Assembly (NCBI RefSeq): GCF_036320965.1
Contig: NC_092250.1
Location: 12,893,100 to 12,957,099 of the forward strand
DNA: 64,000 nt
Origin: Panulirus ornatus
Taxonomy: Eukaryota; Arthropoda; Malacostraca; Decapoda; Palinuridae
Direction of reading: 5' to 3'
Below the pieces are notes generated by a model. The model was not told the origin of the DNA and searched no databases. It saw only the letters and a list, made by a program, of their open reading frames with translations. Positions 1-10,696 of this stretch are shown piece after piece; position 1 is the first letter of the stretch; every line of letters begins with the position of its first letter. The translations under genes were made by a program, and so were the position numbers.

Positions 1-34
1 GTGGGGAGTATTCTTTTCCCCTTTCCCCAGGGAC
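1..34 (-). mobile_element. Edge of the poly-T-split SINE-like element
   Basis: The first bases of the window match the outer end of the SINE-like family at 60850-60883 (the GGGGAAGTATTC and CCCCAGGGA blocks in the same order). Only this end is present; the rest lies outside the window. Confidence 0.6.
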
Positions 35-920
35 AATGAAAAATGTAAGAAATAATTTAGAAAACAAACTTCCAGCTGGAAATGAAATGAAATATGAATG
101 TCATAATGGCCCAACCTTTGGCTATGGAAAAGGGAAATGTATGATATATATATACAAACATCAATAGTAGTTTTCATCAATTTAACCACTGTATCATACT
201 GCCTGGTCCATTTCTTTTATCATGAAACTAGAATATTTTCTTATGATGTTTCTCAATTGTCTTCACAAAGTACAACCATGTTTTGGTTACACGAAGGTAG
301 GTAGTTAGTCATCCGCCATAATGAAGTTTTGACAGACCAAAAGTTTATCTGGACCCCAAGTTTTCCAGTACATTCATGAAAAACACCTTTTTTTGCTTTC
401 CATCTCTTATCACTTTGAAAAATGGTCCATTTGTTCACATTTCAATGAAAGAATCAGCTTCGATGTCTAAGCTACATTCTTTTCCAATTCCACTAGTTTC
501 TTGTCAGAGCACCATGTATGAAAACTACCCCTCTAGTAACACAACTACAAACATTTACTTCCCCTTTCAAAAAAAAATTCTGGGGAAGTCTGTCTCGATA
601 CACTGCGGGCCACTCTACCACCGGGCGAGGTTTGTGTTGCAGTGGTTCTTAATTCTGTAAATGGCATGCACAAGTAGATTAGCTATTTCCCGTGCTGAGA
701 TAAGTCTCTGGGGTGTCGTCCATCTCTTGTAGCCTTCATCAATCAGAATTAAATAGTGAATCAGCTTAACACATAGGAAGTATCTAAAACAGCAATACTG
801 ATATTGCATACAATAGCAATATTGAAATGTATAAAGAATTTATTGAACTATACTATATTACAATAATTAGGTGTTCTAAATTAGATTAAGGTTAAAGGCA
901 TTGTCAGGCCATGAAAACCC
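35..920. other. Non-repetitive spacer
   Basis: AT-rich sequence with short random-length open frames on both strands. I see no recognisable domain, RNA or repeat unit. Confidence 0.6.
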
Positions 921-966
921 AGGTTAATATATATGTGTGTGTATATATGTATATATATATATATAT

Positions 967-1054
967 ATTTCATGTTTGGCGGGGTGGCGACGGGAATGAA
1001 TAAGGGCAGACAGTATGAATTACGTACACGTGTATATATGTATATGGCTGTGTG

Positions 1055-1056
<2 letters not shown>
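967..1056 (+). mobile_element. 230-bp SINE-like repeat, 5' half (split by LINE copy A)
   Basis: A block including GGCGGGGTGGCGACGG and CAGTATGAATTA matches the reverse strand of 50520-50608. The element is broken at its internal TA tract and its other half lies at 2291-2440, beyond LINE copy A. Confidence 0.75.

Positions 1057-1120
<64 letters not shown>
1057..1120. repeat. (AT)n tract at the 5' junction of LINE copy A
   Basis: About 64 bp of pure AT dinucleotides joining the 5' half of the 230-bp repeat to truncated LINE coding sequence. Confidence 0.95.
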
Positions 1121-1124
<4 letters not shown>

Positions 1125-2007
1125 TAATTTGTTTATGGATGGGGTTGTTAGGGAGGTAAATGCAAGAGTTTTGGAAAGAGGGGCAAGTATGAAGTCTGTT
1201 GGGGATGAGAGAGCTTGGGAAGTGAGTCAGTTGTTGTTCGCTGATGATACAGCGCTGGTGGCGGATTCATGTGAGAAACTGCAGAAGCTGGTGACGGAGT
1301 TTGGTAAAGTGTGTGGAAGAAGAAAGTTAAGAGTAAATGTGAATAAGAGCAAGGTTATTAGGTACAGTAGGGTTGAGGGTCAAGTCAATTGGGAGGTGAG
1401 TTTGAATGGAGAAAAACTGGAGGAAGTGAAGTGTTTTAGATATCTGGGAGTGGATCTGTCAGCGGATGGAACCATGGAAGCGGAAGTGGATCATAGGGTG
1501 GGGGAGGGGGCGAAAATTTTGGGAGCCTTGAAAAATGTGTGGAAGTCGAAAACATTATCCCGGAAAGCAAAAATGGGTATGTTTGAAGGAATAGTGGTTC
1601 CAACAATGTTGTATGGTTGCGAGGCGTGGGCTATGGATAGAGTTGTGCGCAGGAGGATGGATGTGCTGGAAATGAGATGTTTGAGGACAATGTGTGGTGT
1701 GAGGTGGTTTGATCGAGTAAGTAACGTAAGGGTAAGAGAGATGTGTGGAAATAAAAAGAGCGTGGTTGAGAGAGCAGAAGAGGGTGTTTTGAAATGGTTT
1801 GGGCACATGGAGAGAATGAGTGGGGAAAGATTGACCAAGAGGATATATGTGTCGGAGGTGGAGGGAACGAGGAGAAGAGGGAGACCAAATTGGAGGTGGA
1901 AAGATGGAGTGAAAAGGATTTTGTGTGATCGGGGCCTGAACATGCAGGAGGGTGAAAGGAGGGCAAGAAATAGAGTGAATTGGAGCGATGTGGTATACAG
2001 GGGTTGA
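1120..2007 (+). pseudogene. LINE ORF2 fragment (RT palm end to C-terminus), copy A
   Basis: An open frame of about 295 codons equivalent to residues 262-556 of copy C (28284-29954). It keeps the FADD catalytic box, the YLGVDL region and the C-terminal GHMERM and RRGRPNWRW motifs. It has lost RT motif A (FMDLEKAYD) and motif B (LRQGCVMSP), so it cannot encode an active polymerase. The frame itself has no stop, which suggests a fairly young insertion. The nominal upstream start in TA-repeat sequence is not a real start. Long open frames on the opposite strand here are shadows. Confidence 0.9.
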
Positions 2008-2198
2008 CGTGCTGTCAGTGGATTGAATCAAGGCATGTGAAGCGTCCGGGGTAAACCATGGAAAGCTGTGTAGGTATGTATATTTGCGTGTGTGGACGTG
2101 TGTATGTACATGTGTATGGGGGGGGGTTGGGCCATTTCTTTCGCCTGTTTCCTTGCGCTACCTCGCAAACGCGGGAGACAGCGACAAAGTATAAAAAA

Positions 2199-2216
<18 letters not shown>
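1120..2216 (+). mobile_element. RTE-like LINE copy A, 5'-truncated
   Basis: Non-LTR retrotransposon fragment: the C-terminal half of the RT-bearing ORF, a roughly 200-bp 3' tail (2008-2192) containing the CTACCTCGCAAACGCGGGAG core, then poly-A and (TA)n. It is 5'-truncated inside the RT domain and flanked by (TA)n on both sides. The pattern fits target-primed insertion with 5' truncation. The clade is called RTE-like from protein character only. Confidence 0.9.

Positions 2217-2290
<74 letters not shown>
2216..2290. repeat. Poly-A/(TA)n tail after LINE copy A
   Basis: About 24 A residues (2193-2216) pass directly into about 75 bp of TA, then into the 3' half of the split 230-bp repeat. Confidence 0.95.
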
Positions 2291-2291
<1 letters not shown>

Positions 2292-2437
2292 GTTGAGGTG
2301 TATAGGTATGTATATGTGCGTGTGTGGACGTGTATGTATATACATGTGTGTGTGGATGAGTTGGGCCATTCTTCCGTCTGTTTCCTTGCGCTACCTCGCT
2401 AACGCGGGAGACAGCGATAAAGTATGATAAATAGATA

Positions 2438-2440
<3 letters not shown>
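2291..2440 (+). mobile_element. 230-bp SINE-like repeat, 3' half
   Basis: Aligns with the LINE 3' tail along most of its length (GTGTATAGGTATGTATAT, GTGTGGACG, GGGCCATT, TTGCGCTACCTCGC, GCGGGAGACAGCGA). It continues the sequence interrupted at 1056. It ends in A-rich sequence and (AT)n, as expected of a retroposon with a LINE-derived 3' end. Confidence 0.75.

Positions 2441-2518
<78 letters not shown>
2441..2518. repeat. (AT)n tract
   Basis: About 78 bp of AT dinucleotides after the A-rich end of the 230-bp repeat. Confidence 0.95.
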
Positions 2519-2520
<2 letters not shown>

Positions 2521-2529
2521 TTAATTATT

Positions 2530-2579
2530 ATACTTTGTCGCTGTCTCCCGCGTCAGCGAGGTAGCGCAAGGAAACAGAC

Positions 2580-2582
<3 letters not shown>
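2530..2582 (-). mobile_element. Reverse-strand fragment of the LINE/SINE 3' core
   Basis: Reverse complement of the 3' core (CTTTGTCGCTGTCTCCCGCG, then GCGAGGTAGCGCAAGG), facing the preceding repeat across the AT tract. It is truncated by the following GA run. Confidence 0.75.

Positions 2583-2633
<51 letters not shown>
2583..2633. repeat. (GA)n microsatellite
   Basis: About 50 bp of GA dinucleotides directly after the reverse-strand tail fragment. Confidence 0.95.
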
Positions 2634-2634
<1 letters not shown>

Positions 2635-4019
2635 AGGTACTGAATATAACATGTCCACTCCTCAGGCACGTCCCCCTTGTACCAGCGTCACGGTCGGGGA
2701 AATGTTGGCAGCTGGTCGATGATAGCCGACCCTGAGGGAGGCCCAGGAAAAATGTGAGTGTTAATTATTCTTCATCTTGTTTATGTCGCATGTCTTTTTT
2801 TTTTTTTCTCATGATTATCCTCTCGATGGATGATTGGAACCTCTGTGCAGGTAAGGAATGCTTTGTTTTGACACTGTTTAATACATTGACTCCTTTATGT
2901 TCTGAAGTAGAAAGAATTTAGGGGTGTTTGTTGACGTTCACCCTTGATACGTGTGTACACTTCTGATGAAAAGTTGTCTCCCGTAGCGTAAGTAAATTAC
3001 TTGAGACGTTCAGAAGTCTGGCTGCTGGAAGTGGTGACGTCGAGTAAACAGTCGTGCGTTTTTGTTTAAATAGTTCACTCTATTTGTTGATGTTGGAGTT
3101 CAGGACTCGTTATATTGCCTCGTGAAGCTCCCCAAGTTTATTTGTTAAGGCAAAGGTCATCATCGATGAAACCCGTCTTTGCATTGCTAAACGAGTCGAG
3201 AAAAAATGTTTTATTTCCCGCGTTAGGTTAAGGATATATATATAGAAACCACATCACACCACTTCGAACATGTTGTACTGAAACATTGTGAGCACGTTCG
3301 TAATTGTCTCCTCCCATAGTATCCAAGACGATGTATGAACGGATTTTGTTCAATTATTTGACCCGGATTCGATTCCTGGGCGCACAGGTGTAAATGGTTT
3401 GCATTCAATAAAGACCTTTACCTATATTTGCGTGTGGTGATATTTACTAGCCTCGCCAAGATATTAAAACCAGTGTCCATTTATTGCAGTAGTTTTACAT
3501 GGCCTTAAAAAAATATGAGGATATGTGTATTTTCCTTGTAAAGGCATTGTAAATATTTTCCCCTGTGTTGCATCTATCGCCGCTTTCGATGAAATATCCC
3601 GAGTTGGTTGGAGGTTTAGTTGTTGTTTTTCTTATCAATTAAAGCTGCATCGTTGCCAGGCGTCGATGGCGAATGGAACGTATCGTAGACTTGAGGTGCT
3701 TTCCATTGCACTGATTTTGTACTTCGGTGTAAAGAAGGCTGGATGGATTCGTTCATTGTAGGTGCTTGTCTGGATTCATTAACTTTGATGAATTTGACAT
3801 CAGTGGGGCCTTTAAAAGGTGGTCTTGGTGCAGTAGGGTGTCGCCAAGACTGAGGAGAGCACGCAAGACTAGCTGGTCGAGGCGCTCATTTCGGGTAAGA
3901 GTAACAGAGTTCTCTCTGAGGTCCATAGAGTATACATAGAGGTAATGTTCTGATCTCCTCTGTGTTAAAAATTTTTGTTCTGTGGACGTGACGGAATTGA
4001 GGCAGTGCATAATTTAGTT

Positions 4020-4020
<1 letters not shown>
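2634..4020. other. Non-repetitive spacer
   Basis: No recognisable coding, RNA or repeat content. Open frames are short (78 aa at 3525-3761 on +, 85 aa at 3753-4010 on -) and resemble nothing I know. Confidence 0.55.

Positions 4021-4021
<1 letters not shown>

Positions 4022-4086
<65 letters not shown>
4022..4086. repeat. (CT)n microsatellite
   Basis: About 65 bp of uninterrupted CT dinucleotides. Confidence 0.97.
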
Positions 4087-4090
<4 letters not shown>

Positions 4091-5020
4091 AGGACTTTAT
4101 TCGAGCCAAGAAGAGTTGGAACGAAACACAACAGTTATAGTACCTCCTATCTTTGAGAGAAGCGTAAGATAAGATAAGGTATTCTAGCTATCTTTGAGAG
4201 ACAGAGAGAAATCAATAACATTCTGCATTAGCCAACCTGATGGTGTTGGAGTCGAGACAAAGCCTTCATTAAAGCAGTGTTGGAGAAATTCGCAGTATAG
4301 TCTGTGCGACGCCAACCCACACACATAGCGGGGACTGAGCTTCTTACAGGAACGAATGTGGAGGAAATGGACTTATTGGTGTTAGAATCGCATCGGTGGA
4401 ATCCATTAGGCGAAGACAAAAGCATTCTTTACGAAAAGGTTCGGAGTGGTTGGTTTCACGTCCACACTCCGTGGACAGGATCAAGATGCTACAGACTATA
4501 TACACCAACCTCTTGCATGTTACGAACATTTGAAGATGGACTGGCGTATTCAGAAGAAGGCTCCTGGACATACGAGATGCAGAATGGACTAAAGGACGTT
4601 TCCGTGGAGTTAAAACGAGTGGAATCAGCTCAATAACACCATATAGATTTTGACATGGCATCAAACACTTCATGGAGGGAAAGAATTACATTTGCTTGGA
4701 ACGGAAGCTTAAGCAAGCACCGTACATCTTCAAGGAACAATGGAGGAAAACAACGTTTGCAAGCGGAGAGAGAGAGAGAGACAAAACACTGCATGATAAA
4801 GAAATCGAAGTGAAATGTTTACCATCTTTGAAAAAAAGAAGAAAACTGAGACTTCTGCAGGAACAGCGAAATACACACGAGTTACAAACCTTCTGAACAA
4901 GAGGCAGATATTAGCATTTTCCATCAACGCTGAGTTCGCAGAACCCGACAGTAATGATCCACTCATATAACCGAGCTGGGCAGATGAAATCCGGAGGAAA
5001 ACAGCAGGCTCGGCAACAAA
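4087..5020. other. Non-repetitive spacer with a 110-codon open frame
   Basis: The frame at 4304-4636 (+) is the longest here. It has no motif or signal peptide I recognise, and the reverse strand is open over 109 codons as well. I do not call a gene. Confidence 0.4.
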
Positions 5021-5026
5021 CGCCAG

Positions 5027-5173
5027 GCCAGAGTGAGGAACAGAAGAAAAAAAAGGAGAATCTGACGAACTTATGCATATATGTGATTAGCTTATGTATA
5101 CGTGTGATTAGCATCTGGAGTCCTCACCAGCCAGAGTAAGGAACAGAAGAAAAAAAAAGAATCTGACGAACTT
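5027..5173 (+). repeat. Partial repeats leading into the 220-bp array
   Basis: A roughly 105-bp segment (CCAGAGTRAGGAACAGAAG through GTGTGATTAGCATCTGGAG) occurs at about 5027-5130 and again from about 5131. The second copy runs into the 220-bp array. The TGTGATTAGC sub-motif recurs. Confidence 0.7.
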
Positions 5174-6053
5174 ATGTATATGTGTGATTAGCCTATGTAT
5201 ACGTGTGATTAGCATCTGGAGTCCTCACCACGAAGATTAAGACTGCGATAATCATTACTGTTCCACCGCGGAATTTATCTCGAATATAAGACGAATATGA
5301 TCATTGGAATTGCCAGGAAAGGAAAGAGTGCTGAACTGAAGACTTTGTCAGCACCTTGGAGACATCATGGCTCTCGAGCAAAAGAGAGGCACAATGTATA
5401 TGTGTGATTAGCTTATGTATGTATGTGATTAGCATCTGGAGTCCTCACCACGAAGATTAAGACTGCGATAATCATTGCTGTTCCACAGCGGAATTCATCT
5501 CGAATATAAGACGAATATGATCATTGGAATTGCCAGGAAAGGAAAGAGTGCTGAACTGAAGACTTTGTCAGCACCTTGGAGACATCATGGCTCTCGAGCA
5601 AAAGAGAGGCACAATGTATATGTGTGATTAGCTTATGTATGTATGTGATTAGCATCTGGAGTCCTCACCACGAAGATTAAGACTGCGATAATCATTGCTG
5701 TTCCACAGCGGAATTCATCTCGAATATAAGACGAATATGATCATTGGAATTGCCAGGAAAGGAAAGAGTGCTGAACTGAAGACTTTGTCAGCACCTTGGA
5801 GACATCATGGCTCTCGAGCAAAAGAGGGGCACAATGTATATGTGTGATTAGCTTATATATATGTGTGATTAGCATCTAGAGTCCTCACCACGAAGATTAA
5901 GATTGCGATAATTATTGCTGTTCCACAGCGGAATTCATCTCGAATATAAGACGAATATGATCATTGGAATTGCCAGGAAAGGAAAGAGTGCTGAACTGAA
6001 GACTTTGTCAGCACCTTGGAGACATCATGGCTCTCGAGCAAAAGAGAGGCACA
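5174..6053 (+). repeat. 220-bp tandem repeat, exactly four copies
   Basis: Units start at 5174, 5394, 5614 and 5834 and end at 6053, so the period is exactly 220 bp. Copies 2 and 3 are nearly identical; copies 1 and 4 carry scattered substitutions. Each unit holds two TGTGATTAGC-like boxes, CACGAAGATTAAGA, GCGGAATTCATCTCG and CATGGCTCTCGAGC. No open frame runs through the array. Confidence 0.93.
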
Positions 6054-7598
6054 ACGATAGCGATAACGCTAGATAACAGGGCACAGTGCACCATCATCCT
6101 TATGGACTTGTCTAGCGCTTCTGGTTAAACATGGGCACGAAGGCTTGAGGTACAAACAAATTAGCGCCAACTTTTCCCCTTTCAGTACACAAGGATGCTA
6201 ACCATCTCCTTAGACTGAAGGACTATATCACTTAAAAGTCCACTGGGCGCAAGAGAAACCGTGGAAGTGATGTGCCAGAGGGAAACTGTCCCACACCAAT
6301 TCTCTACATTATCTACTTTATCTACCCCCCAACCCCAACAACTAGGTTTGTGGGGGGTAACTGTCGCAATGATGAACACTGGAAAATCCAAGAGTCTCTG
6401 TCAAGAAAACACTCAAAATGATATATTTTCAAAAGTTGCGATAAAGGATGGAAAATCAAAATGAACTGGCAAGATAAGTTCCAGGCCATACCGGTATTGG
6501 CTTAAAGAACAATAACAAAAAAAATTAAACTACGAAATAAACTTAGAACATTACGAAAAAATTATCTGATGAAGATCGAGAGAACAGCCATACGATAGAG
6601 AGGTGATAGGTAAGAAGCAAGACACTTTCAGAATTGAGAAGATGCCAATCCATCGGCAGAAAGACTCGCCTTCGTCAGTCGAAAGCGATGGCATGACCTG
6701 GACACGATTACCAGCCCACTGTCACTGAAGAACTGCGCCTCAAGAGCAACATTTAAGACTGGATAAAGCAGTTAGAAAAAAAAAAAAATATGACACACGA
6801 ACGACCCTCATGTGATGAGATCACTTCTACCACTCACGAGGAAGGAAAACAGGAGGCAATGAACGCAGTCATCCACAGATGGGCACTAAGAGGTCTGGGA
6901 CAGCCTAGAAGACGGTGGTAACGCTCGCTTGGCACACATTGAAACGCAAAAAAAATGAAAATAAAAAAAAGGGATAGAAATACGCCGCTAGTAGTTATGA
7001 AGTCTTAACAGCGATGCCTGGCACCACCCTCTGCAATTTTCGTATGAGCTGGACACACTGGACAGAACGAGATCACGGAAGTACTGTAAGCCTTTTATAA
7101 AGTTCATTGAAAACAAAGAATCTATGATGAAGAAAGTCGAAAATTCACCATGGCGGCACATAGAACAAGCACTGTGACACCATAACAAAAACAGTATGAC
7201 AAAAAAGAAGACACAAGGCACAGGCGAAATAAAAATAGTTAAAGCAGGCGTGATGACTGACGCAAGTACCCAAGTCTGCTGAAGTAGGTCTTCGCGGAAG
7301 CCCGCTAGGAGAGCCACACCACAGAGCCAGGTGGCTGGCTGGCTGGCTAGCTCATTCTAATAGCAGCTTCAACACTTTTTTTTCTCTCCTCCTCCGGTCT
7401 ACTGTCAGGAAATTCTCCGTGCGGATCCTATCTGAGTTTGTCCTTCGATGGGCTTCTCCCCTCACCCCACTGTAGTTAGGAGGGGACGAGCGTGTTATTT
7501 CCCCATGAAGAAGTCCTGAAAAATAAGGGAATGCTTGAAATGATGTCCTTTTTCCGTTTTCTCTGGCGCGTTAGATTTAATTTTTTCTACAGTAGCAT
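6054..7598. other. Non-repetitive spacer
   Basis: A-rich stretches near 6775-6790 and 6950-6970 and a short GGCT repeat at 7325-7347. The reverse frame at 6988-7317 (109 aa) has hydrophobic runs but no domain I recognise. Parts of 6690-6910 could be an eroded retroelement, but I cannot support that. Confidence 0.45.
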
Positions 7599-7599
7599 C

Positions 7600-7616
7600 A
7601 CACACACACACACACA

Positions 7617-7658
<42 letters not shown>
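7600..7658. repeat. (CA)n then (AT)n at the 5' edge of LINE copy B
   Basis: CA dinucleotides at 7600-7617 followed by about 39 bp of AT. LINE coding sequence starts directly at 7659. Confidence 0.95.
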
Positions 7659-7661
<3 letters not shown>

Positions 7662-9418
7662 AGAGGTGAAAAAGAGGGCAAATGAGAGTTGGGGTGAGAG
7701 AGTATCATTAAATTTTAGGGAGATTAAAAAGATGTTCTGGAAGGAGGTAAATAAAGTGCGTAAGACAAGGGAGCAAATGGGAACTTCAGTGAAGGGCGCA
7801 AATGGGGAGGTGATAACAAGTAGTGGTGATGTGAGAAGGAGATGGAGTGAGTATTTTGAAGGTTTGTTGAATGTGTTTGATGATAGAGTGGCAGATATAG
7901 GGTGTTTTGGTCGAGGTGGTGTGCAAAGTGAGAGGGTTAGGGAAAATGATTTGGTAAACAGAGAAGAGGTACTAAAAGCTTTGCGGAAGATGAAAGCCGG
8001 CAAGGCAGCAGGTTTGGATGGTATTGCAGAGGAATTTATTAAAAAAGGGGGTGACTGTATTATTGACTGGTTGGTAAAGTTATTTAATGTATGTATGACT
8101 CATGGTGAGGTGCCTGAGGATTGGCGGAATGCGTGCATAGTGCCATTGTACAAAGGCAAAGGGGATAAGAGTGAGTGCTCAAATTAGAGGTATAAGTTTG
8201 TTGAGTATTCCTGGTAAATTATATGGGAGGGTATTGATTGAGAGGGTGAAGGCATGTACAGAGCATCAGATTGGGGAAGAACAGTGTAGTTTCAGAAGTG
8301 GTAGAGGATGTGTGGATCAGGTGTTTGTTTTGAGGAATGTATGTGAGAAATACTTAGAAAAGCAAATGGATGTGTATGTAGCATTTATGGATCTGGAGAA
8401 GGCATATGATAGTTGATAGAGATGCTCTGTGGAAGGTATTAAGAATATATGGTGTGGGAGGCAAGTTGTTAGAAGCAGTGAAAAGTTTTTATCGAGGATG
8501 TAAGGCATGTGTACGTGTAGGAAGAGAGGAAAGTGATTGGTTCTCAGTGAATGTAGGTTTGCGGCAGGGGTGTGTGATGTCTCCATGGTTGTTTAATTTG
8601 TTTATGGATGGGGTTGTTATGGAAGTGAATGCAAGAGTTTTGGAAAGAGGGGCAAGTATGAAGTTTGTTGGGGATGAGAGAGCTTGGGAAGTGAGTCAGT
8701 TGTTGTTCGCTGATGATACAGCGCTGGTGGCTGATTGATGTGAGAAACTGCAGAAGCTGGTGACTGAGTTTGGTAAAGTGTGTGAAAGAAGAAAGTTAAT
8801 TGGGAGGTAAGTTTGAATGAAGAAAAACTGGAGGAAGTAAAGTGTTTTAGATATCTGGGAGTGGATCTGGCAGCGGATGGAACCATGGAAGCGGAAGTGG
8901 ATCATAGGGTGGGGGAGGGGGCGAAAATTCTGGGAGCCTTGAAGAATGTGTGGAAGTCGAGAACATTATCTCGGAAAGCAAAAATGGGTATGTTTGAAGG
9001 AATAGTGGTTCCAACAATGTTGTATGGTTGCGAGGCGTGGGCTATGGATAGAGTTGTGCGCAGGAGGATGGATGTGCTGGAAATGAGATGTTTGAGGACA
9101 ATGTGTGGTGTGAGGTGGTTTGATCGAGTAAGTAACGTAAGGGTAAGAGAGATGTGTGGAAATAAAAAGAGCGTGGTTGAGAGAGCAGAAGAGGGTGTTT
9201 TGAAATGGTTTGGGCACATGGAGAGAATATGAGAGGAAAGATTGACCAATAGGATATATGTGTCGGAGGTGGAGGGAACGAGGAGAAGTGAGAGACCAAA
9301 TTGAAGGTGGAAAAATGGAGGGAAAAAGATTTTGTGTGATCGGGGCCTGAACATGCAGGAGGGTGAAAGGAGGGCAAGGAATAGAGTGAATTGGATCGAT
9401 GTGGTATACCGGGTTTGA
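7659..9418 (+). pseudogene. LINE ORF2 pseudogene (RT), copy B
   Basis: Encodes the region from the QEVKKRANESWGERVS linker through RT to the C-terminus. Compared with intact copy C it carries a 2-nt deletion near 8186 (after SECSN), a 2-nt deletion near 8412 (after EKAYD), a nonsense change TCA to TGA near 8736 just after the FADD box, a 58-nt deletion near 8796, a small rearrangement creating a stop near 9230, and TGG to TGA near 9303. RT motifs A, B and C are all still readable, but in different frames. No functional product is possible. Confidence 0.92.
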
Positions 9419-9619
9419 CGTGCTGTCAGTGGGTTGAATCAGGGCATGTGAAGCGTCTGGGGTAAACCATGGAAAGCTGTGTAGGTATGTATATTTGCGT
9501 GTGTGGACGTATGTATATACATGTGTATGGGGGGGGGGGGGTGGGGCCATTTCTTTCGTCTGTTTCCTTGCGCTACCTTGCAAACGCGGGAGACAGCGAC
9601 AAAGCAAAAAAAAAAAAAG

Positions 9620-9621
<2 letters not shown>
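7659..9621 (+). mobile_element. RTE-like LINE copy B, 5'-truncated and decayed
   Basis: The longest forward-strand LINE fragment: linker, RT, C-terminal region and 3' tail (9419-9605, including the CGCGGGAGACAGCGAC core), then poly-A and (TA)n. The 5' end lies directly against (AT)n. Confidence 0.92.
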
Positions 9622-9688
<67 letters not shown>

Positions 9689-9691
9689 TAT
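9622..9691. repeat. (TA)n tail of LINE copy B
   Basis: About 70 bp of TA, slightly interrupted near 9682, joining LINE copy B to the palindromic element. Confidence 0.95.
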
Positions 9692-9901
9692 ATTCCTATG
9701 AATCCACGGGGAAAATGAAACACGATAAGTTCCCAAGTGCACTTCCGTGTAATAATCACATCATCATGGGAGACACAAGAGAAATATAAGTCAGTTGATA
9801 TTATATTTCTCTCTTGTGTCACCCCTGATGATGTGATTATTACACGAAAATGCACTTGGGAACTATATCGTGTTTCATTTTCCCCTTGGACTCGTAGTAA
9901 T
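9692..9901. mobile_element. Palindromic element with a hammerhead-like core
   Basis: Two arms of about 95 bp in inverted orientation (about 9692-9790 and 9808-9901) around a short AT-rich centre. Shared blocks include GGGGAAAATGAAACACGAT, GTTCCCAAGTGCA and TAATAATCACATCATCA with their reverse complements. A single arm of the same family lies at 54076-54160. The arms resemble terminal repeats of retroelements that carry small ribozymes. The parent element is not present here. Confidence 0.75.
9822..9860 (+). ncRNA. Hammerhead-like motif, degenerate candidate
   Basis: Order of elements: CCC (9822-9824), CTGATGA core (9825-9831), GTG...CAC hairpin (9833-9835 with 9843-9845), GAAA (9846-9849), TGCA-centred segment, then TT and GGG (9858-9860) able to pair with CCC. 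The layout matches a type I hammerhead. However, stem II has only 3 bp, there is one extra base after the core, and the helix III palindrome is mutated in this copy. The opposite arm has ATGATGA and GGAA instead. Confidence 0.35.
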
Positions 9902-9935
9902 ATCTTGATCACGCTCAAAATTGTGATCCTTTCCA

Positions 9936-9940
<5 letters not shown>

Positions 9941-9995
<55 letters not shown>
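9941..9995. repeat. (TA)n tract
   Basis: About 55 bp of TA dinucleotides downstream of the palindromic element. Confidence 0.95.
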
Positions 9996-9997
<2 letters not shown>

Positions 9998-10223
9998 TGT
10001 CATTTACACTTTCAATATAGCAGTACTTTATCATCCATCATAAGATTCTCTAGCCAGACTGAACCACCTCTCAAAGGGTAGGGTCATTTTCATATGTTAC
10101 CGTCGACAAATCGGACCCAAGAATTGGAATTGGAAATTACATTTGCCTCCTTCCCAGCCCTTATAACTTTCGCACGGTGAATACCGAGAAGTTTCATTTG
10201 CGTTCGTCATACGTGGGTGATTG

Positions 10224-10325
10224 AAACGGCGTGATTGCGATGTGGTGTGATTGCTATAAGATGTGATTTGCGATACGGTGTGATTGCAATACGGTGTGAT
10301 TGCGATACGGTGTGATTGCGATAAA
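10224..10325 (+). repeat. 16-bp minisatellite
   Basis: About six tandem copies of an ACGGTGTGATTGCGAT-like unit; the later copies are nearly exact. Confidence 0.85.
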
Positions 10326-10660
10326 AGACTGCTTTAGAAGTTGCTGTACCACAAAGGTTACAGATGCAAGATCTTATCCTCGACTTGTTTCAATAAAGAA
10401 AAAAAAAGATATATGAGAAAGTGAACGTGAGGGACGAAAAGTATTGGAAATGAGAAACGTAATTTCCAAGAAATTAACTGTGTATAGAACGAGGAGTAAT
10501 GAAAATACGATGTCCTGGGTGGAAAAGAAAAGACTGGTTTATAGATCTGACAGGGTGGAACGGAAGAGATTGCTTTTAGAAAGGGTGACAAGATAAAACT
10601 AAGAGTAATTGGAATAGCTACTAGATGCCAAAAGGTCTCCAAGCAAGATAAGTAAGAAGG

Positions 10661-10696
<36 letters not shown>

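Noticed and set aside
4304..4636. A 110-codon frame as a small gene
   Set aside because: The opposite strand is open over the same span and no motif or signal is present.
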